55,805 nt of DNA from an uncultured Campylobacter sp. (GTDB lineage: Bacteria; Campylobacterota; Campylobacteria; Campylobacterales; Campylobacteraceae), in contig NZ_CAURPW010000012.1 of assembly GCF_963526985.1 (NCBI RefSeq), positions 1 to 55,805 on the forward strand. Reading direction: 5' to 3'. Both the position numbers and the translations under genes were made by a program. Shown piece after piece: positions 1 to 7,443 of the stretch; positions within the stretch are counted from its first letter, which is position 1; every line of letters starts with the position of its first letter. The notes beneath the pieces were generated by a model. That model worked only from the letters and a program-made list of their open reading frames with translations. It was not told the origin of the DNA and did no database searches.

Positions 1-544
1 TTTCATATACATCTAAAGCCCTAGTATAAAACTCTAAAGCCTTAGGGTAATCCCCTATACTATTATAAACTGAGCCTATATTATTATAGCTATTAGCCGT
101 ATCGGGATGCTCTTTGCCTAAAACCTTTTCTCTTATATTTAAAGCTCTAATATGAAACTCTAAAGCCTTAGGGTAATCCCCTATACTATCATAAACTGAG
201 CCTATATTATTATAACTATTAGCCGTATCGGGATGCTCTTTGCCTAAAACCTTTTCTCTTATATTTAAAGCTCTAGTATAAAACTCTAAAGCCTTAGGGT
301 AATCCCCCATACTATTATAAACAAAGCCTACATTATTACAGCTATTAGCCGTATTTGGGTGCTCTTTGCCCAGCATATTCTCTCTTATTTTTAAAGCTTC
401 TTGAAAATTTATCAAAGCATTTCGATAGTCTCCATTTTGATAATATTTCATGCCGGCTTTATGATGGTTATTAGCATCTTCAAGCGTAGCTGCAATCATA
501 GCAGTACTTATAATAAAAAGCACTAATAGTGTTTTCTTTAACAT
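1..544 (-). CDS. Exported tetratricopeptide-repeat protein, 3' end outside the window
   Basis: Reading the minus strand from an ATG at 544 gives an open frame of about 181 codons that leaves the window at position 1. The first ~18 residues (MLKKTLLVLFIISTAMIAA) look like a signal peptide. Then come 42-residue repeats of the kinesin-light-chain type (TPR_12-like), with motifs such as GDYPKALEFYTRALNIREK and LGKEHPDTANSYNNIG. TPRs of this kind bind partner proteins; here the domain would lie in the periplasm or on the surface. It is the last visible gene of a minus-strand operon, 45 bp after the CHASE2 gene. The repeats are almost identical at the DNA level, which suggests recent unit duplication. 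The repeat family is clear; the biological role is not. Confidence 0.85.
   Translation of the reverse strand, partial: MLKKTLLVLFIISTAMIAATLEDANNHHKAGMKYYQNGDYRNALINFQEALKIRENMLGKEHPNTANSCNNVGFVYNSMGDYPKALEFYTRALNIREKVLGKEHPDTANSYNNIGSVYDSIGDYPKALEFHIRALNIREKVLGKEHPDTANSYNNIGSVYNSIGDYPKALEFYTRALDVYE
41..418. repeat. 126-bp tandem coding repeats in the TPR gene
   Basis: The word CTTAGGGTAA recurs at 41, 167 and 293, a period of exactly 126 bp (42 codons). The unit at 41-166 and the one at 167-292 differ at only a few positions; the third (293-418) is more diverged. Each unit encodes one TPR motif. Such an array can gain or lose units by slippage or recombination without breaking the frame, so repeat number may vary between strains. 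Confidence 0.9.
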
Positions 545-589
545 TATTTATTCCCTTAGCTATATTTAAAGTATTTTATCATATTTATT

Positions 590-1954
590 TTATATTAATC
601 CTAAAAATACGCCCAGTAGAAACAAGGCGACTAGTAAAACAACGACTAGCGTCGTTACGACCGCCGATATCTTACCGAATTTCTTTAAAAAATCGTTTAC
701 CCTAAGGGCGTTGGAAGACATGTCTAAAAGCTCGAATACCGCCAAGGGCACTATCCACGTAACGTAAAATCCTCTAAAAAATAAAAATACGGCCGGTATA
801 AAAAATATCGCTATGGAGCATAGCCTTAGGATATTAAAATTCTTACTTTCTAAATTTAGTTTTCTGGCCGTCTTCATAGTAAAGTAAATACCTAGGCTAA
901 AAAATGCGAAATAATATATAATACCCCAGGCTATAGACATTACGTTAAAACCGTCTTTTAGAGTAAAAGCGGTATTAATAGCGTTAGCTAGTACTATAAC
1001 CCCACTAATCATACCTATGGGGGTTTTATGTCTATCTCCAGAGCCCGGATAATCCGAGCCTATAAGTATCAGAGCGTTTTCAAACTCTTCGCCGTCTATC
1101 TGAGAAAGTCTAGCCGCAGGATAAAATTTGATATTTTCATAGTTTGAGACGTAGGTTTTACCGCTACCTTGATCCACGATTTTTAGCTCTTTGTAAAGGA
1201 TTCTATGTTTAAAACTTTCTTCAAAGCTCGGTTCTTTAGGACAATCAAATTTGACTTCGCTTTGAGATAACTCTAAGGCTAGGTGTCTTAAAACCTTATC
1301 GCCGTCGCAAATATACGGCGTATATCCTCTAGCAATGCCGTCCTTATCGCTTGCAACGCTGGTTTGAGCAAATTTGATATTTTCGTTTAGATTAAAATCT
1401 TCCAAAAATAACTTGTTTTTAGCTTTGGGTAGATAAATGGGGTATGACAGAGCGTATGAGTTTAGCCTACTTATTAAGCCTATATCGTCTGGGTTGGCGG
1501 TTCCGTTGATATCGCTTGGATAATCTAAAGCGTAATCTAGTAACAAAGCGGTAGGCTTGCTCTTTGCTTCTGCTAGGGTTTTATTAAGATCATCTAGGAC
1601 ATTGGATAAAACGCTTCTAGGCGTGAAATTAAATTTGATACCGCCTTGTCCGTCGCTTAGATTATGCTTATCCAGATACTCTTGGTTTATTAGAATTACC
1701 GCTATCTTTGGGTTTTGGGACGAGGATGGAAATTTGGCGTAAATTTCTTGCATTATGTCGTATTCGAAGTCGCCGAATTTAACTCTAACGACTTCGTAAT
1801 CTCTAACGAGGCTATATATCATAAAAGATATGGCCGCCAAAAGCCCTAAATATAAAGCCCTTTTAACATCATTGAGTCTAGAAAAAGTTTTAAATTCCGT
1901 CGGTTTTTTTATTATCTTTTCAAGGCTTGATTTTAAGAGTAATAAAATTTTCAT
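590..1954 (-). CDS. CHASE2-domain membrane protein without output domain
   Basis: The 454-residue protein has one N-terminal membrane segment (about residues 32-50), a large extracytoplasmic domain (about 60-330), and three to four C-terminal membrane segments. The domain shows CHASE2 hallmarks: PKIAVILINQEYLD near its start, ALLLDYALDYP in the middle, and LIGSDYPGSGDRHKTPIGMISGVIVLANAINT near its end (about residues 298-330). CHASE2 is an extracellular sensor usually fused to a kinase, cyclase or diguanylate cyclase; here nothing follows the last helix, so no output domain is present. The start codon overlaps the stop of the upstream gene (TAATG), implying translational coupling. Together with the small exported protein and the TPR protein it may form a sensing complex at the envelope; that is inference. 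Confidence 0.8.
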   Translation of the reverse strand: MKILLLLKSSLEKIIKKPTEFKTFSRLNDVKRALYLGLLAAISFMIYSLVRDYEVVRVKFGDFEYDIMQEIYAKFPSSSQNPKIAVILINQEYLDKHNLSDGQGGIKFNFTPRSVLSNVLDDLNKTLAEAKSKPTALLLDYALDYPSDINGTANPDDIGLISRLNSYALSYPIYLPKAKNKLFLEDFNLNENIKFAQTSVASDKDGIARGYTPYICDGDKVLRHLALELSQSEVKFDCPKEPSFEESFKHRILYKELKIVDQGSGKTYVSNYENIKFYPAARLSQIDGEEFENALILIGSDYPGSGDRHKTPIGMISGVIVLANAINTAFTLKDGFNVMSIAWGIIYYFAFFSLGIYFTMKTARKLNLESKNFNILRLCSIAIFFIPAVFLFFRGFYVTWIVPLAVFELLDMSSNALRVNDFLKKFGKISAVVTTLVVVLLVALFLLGVFLGLI

Positions 1955-2490
1955 TACATCTTAACGATAAAGCAAGGGGTTTCGTATCCTTCTTCATCCA
2001 TCATATCTATCCTATCGCCGTTTTTGGGAGCTAGATTTAATTCGGGCGTTAAATTTCTATCTTTCACGATAAATTCGTAAAGCTTGCCGTCTTGGCGGTA
2101 TTCTATTTTAGTTATGTGATCGCTTATTATTAGTGGATCTCTTTTGGGATTTATCTCTTCGCAGCCGCCCTCGGCTCTAGTTGATGCTCCAATGGAGGTA
2201 GTTTGAGCTTTAGCAAAAAGAGTAGAGAAAAAACCGCTCTTTTTCTCTACGGCCGCAACGTAAGTATCGTTAGGGGTTTTAAGGTTAAATTTTTGTTTTA
2301 AAACATCGTCGTTTAGCTTTAAAACGCCGTTCCCGGAGATAAACTTAATCTTTTGATCACTTTTTGCCGTTAGAGCCTTGCTCTCTTTGCCATCTATACT
2401 ATAAACCACGTCGCCTTCGACTTTTATATTTATGTCTGCGTTTAAGCTTGTCGCTAAAATTAGAGCTAAAACAATATTATACTTCATCAT
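1954..2490 (-). CDS. Small exported protein upstream of CHASE2 gene (possibly FecR-like)
   Basis: This 178-residue protein starts MMKYNIVLALILATSLNADI, a clear signal peptide. The next ~45 residues (INIKVEGDVVYSIDGKESKAL and a following GNGVLKLND) resemble the beta-rich start of FecR-type domains, which commonly sit beside CHASE2 proteins, but the match is weak by eye. Two cysteines (about residues 110 and 173) could form a periplasmic disulfide. It is the first gene of the three-gene minus-strand operon and overlaps the CHASE2 start by one base. Function is unknown; FecR-like is only a suggestion. Confidence 0.7.
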   Translation of the reverse strand: MMKYNIVLALILATSLNADINIKVEGDVVYSIDGKESKALTAKSDQKIKFISGNGVLKLNDDVLKQKFNLKTPNDTYVAAVEKKSGFFSTLFAKAQTTSIGASTRAEGGCEEINPKRDPLIISDHITKIEYRQDGKLYEFIVKDRNLTPELNLAPKNGDRIDMMDEEGYETPCFIVKM

Positions 2491-2583
2491 AACGCCTTTT
2501 TTGGGAATTTAGTTTCTATTTTATTAAATATACACTAAAAGAGGGCTTATTTTTACAAAAAACGCCTTTTAACCATTCGGCTT

Positions 2584-3635
2584 TTACTTTTGTATAACGT
2601 AAGGCTTTATCTTTTGAGTCAGATAAGGTTCGACTTTGCCACAGCTTATCTTATAGCTTCCCTTATAAAGATACGAACCTTCTGCATCTATTTTATCTAT
2701 ACCTAATAAATCATTTACATATAAAAACGCCAGCGTATTCTTTGACGAATTTGCCCTTTTTTAAGCTGTCGATTTTGTCTTTGTACCGCTCGTCAGACTC
2801 TTTAGTCTAGTCATACTAGGTATTTACGTATTCGTCTATGATAGCTTTGGTAAATCTTTCGTTATCAGATATTATACTCTTTAGACTTATTTTTTGTTGC
2901 CTATATACATAGAGTATTCATATGACGGCGCAGCGCTTCCGCAGCTCCAAGAACAGTAGGCATCCTTTACTGCCGTCATATATTTATAAATATAAACTAC
3001 GTTTTTAAAGCGACTATCGCCTTAAGTTCCGCATCTGTCGTGACACGATCGGCTAATATATATATATCTGAAATTAAGATAATCTTTAGCTCTTTTGACG
3101 TATTTTTCCAATGTTTCTATTTTGAGATACTAAGTCTCTAGTTCGTCGTAACATTGCTTGCTTACATATCATGAACTCTCGTTGCTTTGACGGCAGTTGT
3201 CTATCAATATCAAGCGATAAAGAGAAGTAGTGTAAACCGGAACGTTAAAAACTTTAAGATCGTAGCAAATAGAAATGTTATCATTAGATACAATATATAG
3301 CTCGATAGCATTTTTTTTGGGGCGGCTGTTTTATAACGGCTTGTCGGTTGTCATTATCGTTTAAGTAAATAATTTTGCCTAGTAGGTATCTTTTTTACAC
3401 CAATCTATATGATTGACATTCCGCAAGCTTAAGCCGTGATGCTCTAAACCATTAAATTTTAAATTGCCGAAAAACCGTTAAAGTAAGCTAGGTCCCCGCT
3501 GTTATACCCGTGGCATAAACATGCTGAACACCTTTTGTGTTCATTGCCTCTTTGCATCCATCATTTTTCGTCTCTGTTCTGTGTATGTGCAAACGTGCTT
3601 AAACGAGTAGCTAGAATCAGCGCAATTCTTTTCAT
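2584..3635 (-). pseudogene. Decayed gene for an exported protein, multiple stops and frameshifts
   Basis: The minus strand from an ATG at 3635 (GGAGC ribosome site just upstream) begins MKRIALILATRLSTFAHTQ, a degraded signal-peptide-like start, and then breaks. Coding-like islands persist in alternating frames: CYDLKVFNVPVYTTSLYR, then FKNVVYIYKYMTAVKDAYCS (about 3005-2940), then SLKSIISDNERFTKAIIDEY with in-frame TAGs after it, and finally NTLAFLYVNDLLGIDKIDAE running to a stop at 2584. The islands keep order and spacing, so this is one gene of roughly 340 codons in ruins. I do not recognise the family. The transposon at 3661 lies 17 bp upstream of the ATG, so loss of the promoter may have started the decay. 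Confidence 0.7.
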
Positions 3636-3652
3636 ATCCGCTCCACGTGATT

Positions 3653-3660
3653 AAATAATT
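3653..3660. repeat. Left target-site duplication AAATAATT
   Basis: The 8 bases AAATAATT directly precede the left inverted repeat and recur at 7293-7300 directly after the right inverted repeat. Eight base pairs of AT-rich target duplication is the usual figure for IS1595-family insertions. Confidence 0.95.
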
Positions 3661-3684
3661 GGCTCTGTTGTAATAACTTATTGA
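3661..3684. repeat. Left terminal inverted repeat (IRL)
   Basis: The 24 bases starting GGCTCTGTTGTAATAACT are matched perfectly, in reverse complement, by 7269-7292. The GGCTCTGTTG tip fits the GGSTCTG-like ends typical of the IS1595 family. Confidence 0.97.
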
Positions 3685-3709
3685 AAATTAAGTTAAATTT
3701 TGTTAGAAT
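3681..3709 (+). promoter_or_regulatory. Sigma70-type promoter of the transposon operon
   Basis: TTGAAA at 3681-3686 and TAGAAT at 3704-3709 are separated by 17 bp. The -35 box overlaps the inner edge of the left inverted repeat (which ends at 3684), so transposase binding to the end could repress its own promoter. A TGGAG ribosome site at 3736-3740 follows before the GTG start at 3746. Confidence 0.65.
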
Positions 3710-3745
3710 ATATCCTAATTAAACAACGAAATATATGGAGTTTCA

Positions 3746-4771
3746 GTGCAAAAAGTATCTAATGAAATTGAGATAATTAGACAACTCTTTGGCTCACTCT
3801 CTGAAAAAGATAAGAAAACATTCCTAAAATCAATCAAAATTCAAGATGAGCCGAGTAAGGCAGACCAAGTTAAAAGAGAGATAACTCATTGCCCACATTG
3901 TAACTCAACAGAATTTAGCAAAAACGGCAAGGTTAGCGGATTTCAGCGTTTTATATGTAAAGAGTGCGGTAAAACTTTTGGCACGAGAAACCAAACCATA
4001 TTCTACGCTGTTAAGAAAGATTTGTCAGTTTGGAAACAATATATCCATTGTATGGTTGAAAAATACTCTCTGCGAAAAACTGCTGAAATCTGCGGTATAT
4101 CAACTAGAACAGCCTTTGTGTGGCGACATAAAATACTAGACGCTTTACAAAAAATGCATGATGAAGTCAAATTAGACGGAGTAGTTGAAGCTGACGAAAC
4201 TTTTCTACCGCTCTCTTTCAAAGGTCATCACAAATCTTTTAACTTACCACGCCCAGCCAAGCACAGAGGTGAACCTGCAACTAGGCGTGGATTATCTAAG
4301 GAGCAGGTTTGCGTAAGTTGTGGTGTAAATTTAGGTGGTTTATCTGTATCAAAAGTAGCTAATCTAGGTAAGCCAAATATTCACTCTTTAAATATAGTTC
4401 TAGGTGGTAAGATAGCTAGAGATAGCGTGTTTGTTACTGATAGTTTCAGGGCTTATTCTAAACTATCCTATGAAATGGGATTAAACCACATTAGAATACC
4501 ACGCAATAAGTATAAGCTAGGCTCATTCAATATCCAAACAATCAATAACTACCACTCTCGTTTAAAGAATATGCTAATCCATAGCTTCAAAGGCGTATCC
4601 ACTAAATATCTTAATAACTATCTTGTTTATAATAACTTTGTGAATTTTGCCAAAGAAGCTAAAAGCGATAAAGAGCGAATACTGCTAGACCACATTGTAA
4701 ATACAGAGTGTCTTAGCAAATCTATTAATATAGTAGATAGACCCTCTATTCCGTTACTACAAGCAAGCTAG
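3746..4771 (+). CDS. IS1595-family transposase
   Basis: The 341-residue protein begins at a GTG (3746) with TGGAG six bases upstream. An N-terminal zinc-ribbon has the cysteine pairs CPHCNS and CKECGKTFG (about residues 49-77), the usual IS1595 DNA-binding module, followed by a helix-turn-helix (SLRKTAEICGISTRTAFVWRHK, about 106-128). The catalytic domain (DDE_Tnp_IS1595/ISXO2-like) shows VEADETF (about 147-153), VTDSFRAY (about 230-237) and an NNYHSRLKNML block (about 267-277) in the third-motif region. It cuts and joins the 24-bp ends. Length and motif order match full-length family members, and no disruption is visible. Confidence 0.95.
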   Translation: MQKVSNEIEIIRQLFGSLSEKDKKTFLKSIKIQDEPSKADQVKREITHCPHCNSTEFSKNGKVSGFQRFICKECGKTFGTRNQTIFYAVKKDLSVWKQYIHCMVEKYSLRKTAEICGISTRTAFVWRHKILDALQKMHDEVKLDGVVEADETFLPLSFKGHHKSFNLPRPAKHRGEPATRRGLSKEQVCVSCGVNLGGLSVSKVANLGKPNIHSLNIVLGGKIARDSVFVTDSFRAYSKLSYEMGLNHIRIPRNKYKLGSFNIQTINNYHSRLKNMLIHSFKGVSTKYLNNYLVYNNFVNFAKEAKSDKERILLDHIVNTECLSKSINIVDRPSIPLLQAS

Positions 4772-4798
4772 ACAAATTTACAAAAAAGTGAGTAAAAA

Positions 4799-7222
4799 AT
4801 GAGCGAAAAACAACAAAATACCATAGTAGATTTTATAACAGGGAAAAATATAAAAGACACACCGGAGGAGCGAGAAGCCGTTCAGCCATTTCTTAAAATA
4901 CTTCACGAGGATTATGGTTATCCAAAAGAACTTATACAATCCCACCCACAATATAGGGTAAAAGCAAGTCCATCCGACAAAAGAGGCTACCCTGTTGATA
5001 TTGCTGTGTTTGAAACGATAAAAGGCAAGAAAAAACTTAAAATCGTAGTAGAGTGCAAGAAAAAAGATAGAAAAGATGGTGTCGAGCAACTTAAAGATTA
5101 TCTTAAATTTTGTGAAGCAAATATAGGAATTTGGTTTAACGGCGATGAGAGTGTATATCTAAAAAAGATAGAAAAGTCAGGCAATATAGAATTTGAAGAA
5201 ATTGCTGCCTTTCCAAAACACAATGAAAAACTAAGTGAAATAGGAAAGTATTTAAGAAAAGACTTAAAGCCTACTCATAATTTAAAGGATATTTTCAAAG
5301 AAATTAGAGGGCGAATTGTCGCAAACAGCACAGGTGTAAATAGAGATGAGCAAATTGCAAAAGAGATGATACTTTTGATACTTTGCAAAATTTACGACGA
5401 GCGTTTTACTGACAATGATGAGATGGTTAGATTTAGAGCCTCAGTAGATGAGAGTGATGACGAAGTAAAAGAGCGAATAGGTGAGCTATTTGCCGATATT
5501 CAAGAAAAATATGATGATGTTTTAAGTGAGCAAGATACCATAACTTTTGATGGAAAAACTTTAAAACTTGTTATAGGAAAACTCCAAAATATTTGTATTA
5601 CAGAAACCGATAGAGATAGTGTAGGTGATGCTTTTGAAGTTTTTATAGGATACTCACTTAAAGGCTCTCAAGGGCAATTCTTTACACCTAAAAATATAGT
5701 TAGAATGATGGTTGAAATAGTAGCACCTGATAAAAAGCATTCTATCATTGATCCGGCGTGTGGAAGCTGTGGGTTTTTAGTGGAGTCTTTAAAGTATCTT
5801 TGGCACATTCTTGACAAGACTATTTCAAACGAAATTTCAAGAGCTGAGGAAAAAATGGCTTTAGCCATTAAAAACATAAGAGGTATTGAAAAAGATAGCT
5901 TTCTAACAAAAGTAGGTAAAGCTTATATGACAATTTTAGGCGATGGAAAAGGCGGTATTTTTTGTGAGGATAGTCTTGATTTACCAAGCCATTGGGGAGA
6001 ACTTACAAAAAACTCAATAAAGTTAGATGGCTTTGATATATCCTTTTCAAATCCTCCGTTTGGAAAAGACATAAAAGTAACCGGCAAAACAAAACTTGAT
6101 CAGTATAAGCTAAATTTTGATAAAAAAGAGGGCAATGTTTCAACGCTGTTTTTAGAAAGAAATATGCAACTTTTAAAAGATGGAGGTCGTTTAGCCATAA
6201 TCTTGCCTGAGACATACTTTCACGCACCTAGCACAAGGTATGTTAGAGAATTTTTATACAAGCACAACATTGAGTGGCTAATAGATATTCCTCACGATAC
6301 TTTTAGACCGCATAACAATGCAAAATGTATTATCTTAATAATTCAAAAGAACAAAAAACAGCAAAGATATATAAATATGGCGGTCGCCGAATTTGCAGGA
6401 CACGACCACAACGGAAAGCCTATTTATGATGCAGACAAGAACATTAAAGATGACACATTAAAAATTATTGACGAAATCAAAGGAATAACAAACGAAAAAC
6501 AATACACATTTCAAGTGGAAGCCAAAGAGGTTATAAATAGCGATATTTTAATTCCTAGATATTTTTGGAAAAGCAAAGAAGCTGAAATTTTAAACTTTGC
6601 TAGAGAGAAAAATCTACATTTAATCTCACTGCAAGAATTAATAAATAATGAGTGTGTAACTTTCTTTGATGGACACGGCTCTCCTAAAGGTGAGCTAAAA
6701 GGCGAAGGCGAAATTCCATATATCAGAGTTAAAGACATTGTAAATTGGCAGATTTACAAAGACCCTACTGCAATGATACCGCTTGACGAATATAAAAGAC
6801 TTTTTTCTTTTCAAAAAAGACTAAAACAAAAAGATATATTGTTTGTAAGACGTGGAAGCTATAGAATAGGCAGTGTAGCGATGGTATCAAGAAATGACAT
6901 TAATGTAATTTTGACTAGGGAAATTTTGGTTCTTAGAGTAAATGCTCAAAAAGCTATGGAGAAATACAGATTAACGGCAGAATATCTTATTTATGCTTTG
7001 TCGCATATCTTGACCTACAAGCAACTTGAAAATAAAATTTTCATAGATACTACATTGCCGAACATAGCTGATAGGTGGAAAGAGATAAAAATACCTATAC
7101 CTTGTGATATTAAAGAATTAGAAAAAATTACTAAAAAAGTTAAAGAAGCCATTTCTAAACAATGGGGTTTTTTAAATGCAGTTAATATTTTAAAAACACA
7201 AAACGATGTTTTTTATACTTGA
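4799..7222 (+). CDS. Single-chain restriction-modification protein (HsdR_N nuclease + N6-adenine methylase + TRD)
   Basis: This 807-residue protein joins three modules. Residues 1-~150 match the HsdR N-terminal PD-(D/E)XK nuclease: D67 in GYPVDIAVFE and E85-C-K87 in KIVVECKK. Residues ~160-580 are a type I-like N6 methylase (HsdM): QFFTPKNIVRMM (293-304), the SAM-binding DPACGSCGFL (318-327; Gly to Cys compared with the usual CGSGGF) and the catalytic SNPPFG (417-422). Residues ~600-800 resemble an HsdS/type IIG target-recognition domain (KGEGEIPYIRVKDIVNW, KQKDILFVRRGSYRIG). It would methylate adenines in a specific sequence and cut unmodified DNA without a translocating helicase, as type IIG enzymes do. 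It starts 27 bp after the transposase. Unlike type I systems there are no separate R, M or S genes. Confidence 0.88.
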   Translation: MSEKQQNTIVDFITGKNIKDTPEEREAVQPFLKILHEDYGYPKELIQSHPQYRVKASPSDKRGYPVDIAVFETIKGKKKLKIVVECKKKDRKDGVEQLKDYLKFCEANIGIWFNGDESVYLKKIEKSGNIEFEEIAAFPKHNEKLSEIGKYLRKDLKPTHNLKDIFKEIRGRIVANSTGVNRDEQIAKEMILLILCKIYDERFTDNDEMVRFRASVDESDDEVKERIGELFADIQEKYDDVLSEQDTITFDGKTLKLVIGKLQNICITETDRDSVGDAFEVFIGYSLKGSQGQFFTPKNIVRMMVEIVAPDKKHSIIDPACGSCGFLVESLKYLWHILDKTISNEISRAEEKMALAIKNIRGIEKDSFLTKVGKAYMTILGDGKGGIFCEDSLDLPSHWGELTKNSIKLDGFDISFSNPPFGKDIKVTGKTKLDQYKLNFDKKEGNVSTLFLERNMQLLKDGGRLAIILPETYFHAPSTRYVREFLYKHNIEWLIDIPHDTFRPHNNAKCIILIIQKNKKQQRYINMAVAEFAGHDHNGKPIYDADKNIKDDTLKIIDEIKGITNEKQYTFQVEAKEVINSDILIPRYFWKSKEAEILNFAREKNLHLISLQELINNECVTFFDGHGSPKGELKGEGEIPYIRVKDIVNWQIYKDPTAMIPLDEYKRLFSFQKRLKQKDILFVRRGSYRIGSVAMVSRNDINVILTREILVLRVNAQKAMEKYRLTAEYLIYALSHILTYKQLENKIFIDTTLPNIADRWKEIKIPIPCDIKELEKITKKVKEAISKQWGFLNAVNILKTQNDVFYT

Positions 7223-7230
7223 TTTTTTAT

Positions 7231-7257
7231 GGCTCTTTTTAAAGAGCTATTTTTTTA
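7231..7257 (+). terminator. Rho-independent terminator of the transposon operon
   Basis: GGCTCTTT (7231-7238), a TT loop, and AAAGAGCT (7241-7248) form a hairpin followed by ATTTTTTT. It sits 8 bp after the passenger stop and just inside the right inverted repeat, insulating flanking DNA from transposon transcription. Confidence 0.85.
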
Positions 7258-7268
7258 AAAACCTTAAA

Positions 7269-7292
7269 TCAATAAGTTATTACAACAGAGCC
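7269..7292. repeat. Right terminal inverted repeat (IRR)
   Basis: Perfect 24-bp reverse complement of 3661-3684, ending ...ACAACAGAGCC. Homology stops beyond 24 bp on the inside. Both tips are intact, so the element should be transposition-competent in structure. Confidence 0.97.
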
Positions 7293-7300
7293 AAATAATT
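7293..7300. repeat. Right target-site duplication AAATAATT
   Basis: Second copy of the 8-bp target duplication, identical to 3653-3660. An unmutated duplication indicates a recent insertion. Confidence 0.95.
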
Positions 7301-7337
7301 TTATAAAGTTTGGGCTTAAAGTAGAAAAAAAGGTAAA

Positions 7338-7343
7338 ATTATA
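7338..7343 (-). promoter_or_regulatory. Possible displaced promoter (-10) of the decayed gene
   Basis: TATAAT is read on the minus strand here, in the sequence that lay directly upstream of the decayed gene at 2584-3635 before the transposon inserted. There is no good -35 box, but Campylobacter promoters often lack one, and a T-rich stretch precedes it. Removing the transposon and one target duplication would place this box about 55 bp from the decayed gene's ATG. Inference only. Confidence 0.35.
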
Positions 7344-7388
7344 TTCAAAAAAAGTTGTAATTGCGTAGCTAAATATCTGCTCCGGAAA

Positions 7389-7410
7389 GCACCTTCCGCA
7401 ATAAAGGTGC
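7389..7410. other. Inverted repeat downstream of relaxase gene (terminator or oriT arm)
   Basis: GCACCTT (7389-7395) and AAGGTGC (7404-7410) are perfect inverted arms around an 8-base spacer, 33 bp past the relaxase stop. On the minus strand only three T residues follow, so it is a poor rho-independent terminator. A transfer-origin hairpin is possible given the neighbouring relaxase, although oriT usually lies upstream of mob genes. Undecided. Confidence 0.4.
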
Positions 7411-7443
7411 ATGACTAATTTATCATATCCGACTTTAATAAAT

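Larger units (their letters stand above)
3661..7292 (+). mobile_element. IS1595-like transposon carrying a restriction-modification passenger
   Basis: This 3632-bp element is complete: 24-bp perfect inverted repeats, identical 8-bp flanking duplications, an intact transposase (3746-4771) and one long passenger gene (4799-7222) ending in a hairpin terminator just inside the right end. The IS1595 family is known to include members with passenger genes, which blurs insertion sequence and transposon. The passenger here is a one-chain restriction-modification protein in the same direction as the transposase, 27 bp behind it. The element lies at the start of a decayed gene and shares the low GC of the surrounding accessory region. 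Confidence 0.95.

Noticed and set aside
1..420. CRISPR-like repeats
   Set aside because: The 126-bp periodic repeats are contiguous, in frame, and encode TPR motifs; there are no spacers.
7379..7386. Second attachment copy of the tRNA-Asn 3' end
   Set aside because: Only eight bases (GCTCCGGA) match and the flanks differ, so chance is likely; kept only as a note in the hairpin finding.
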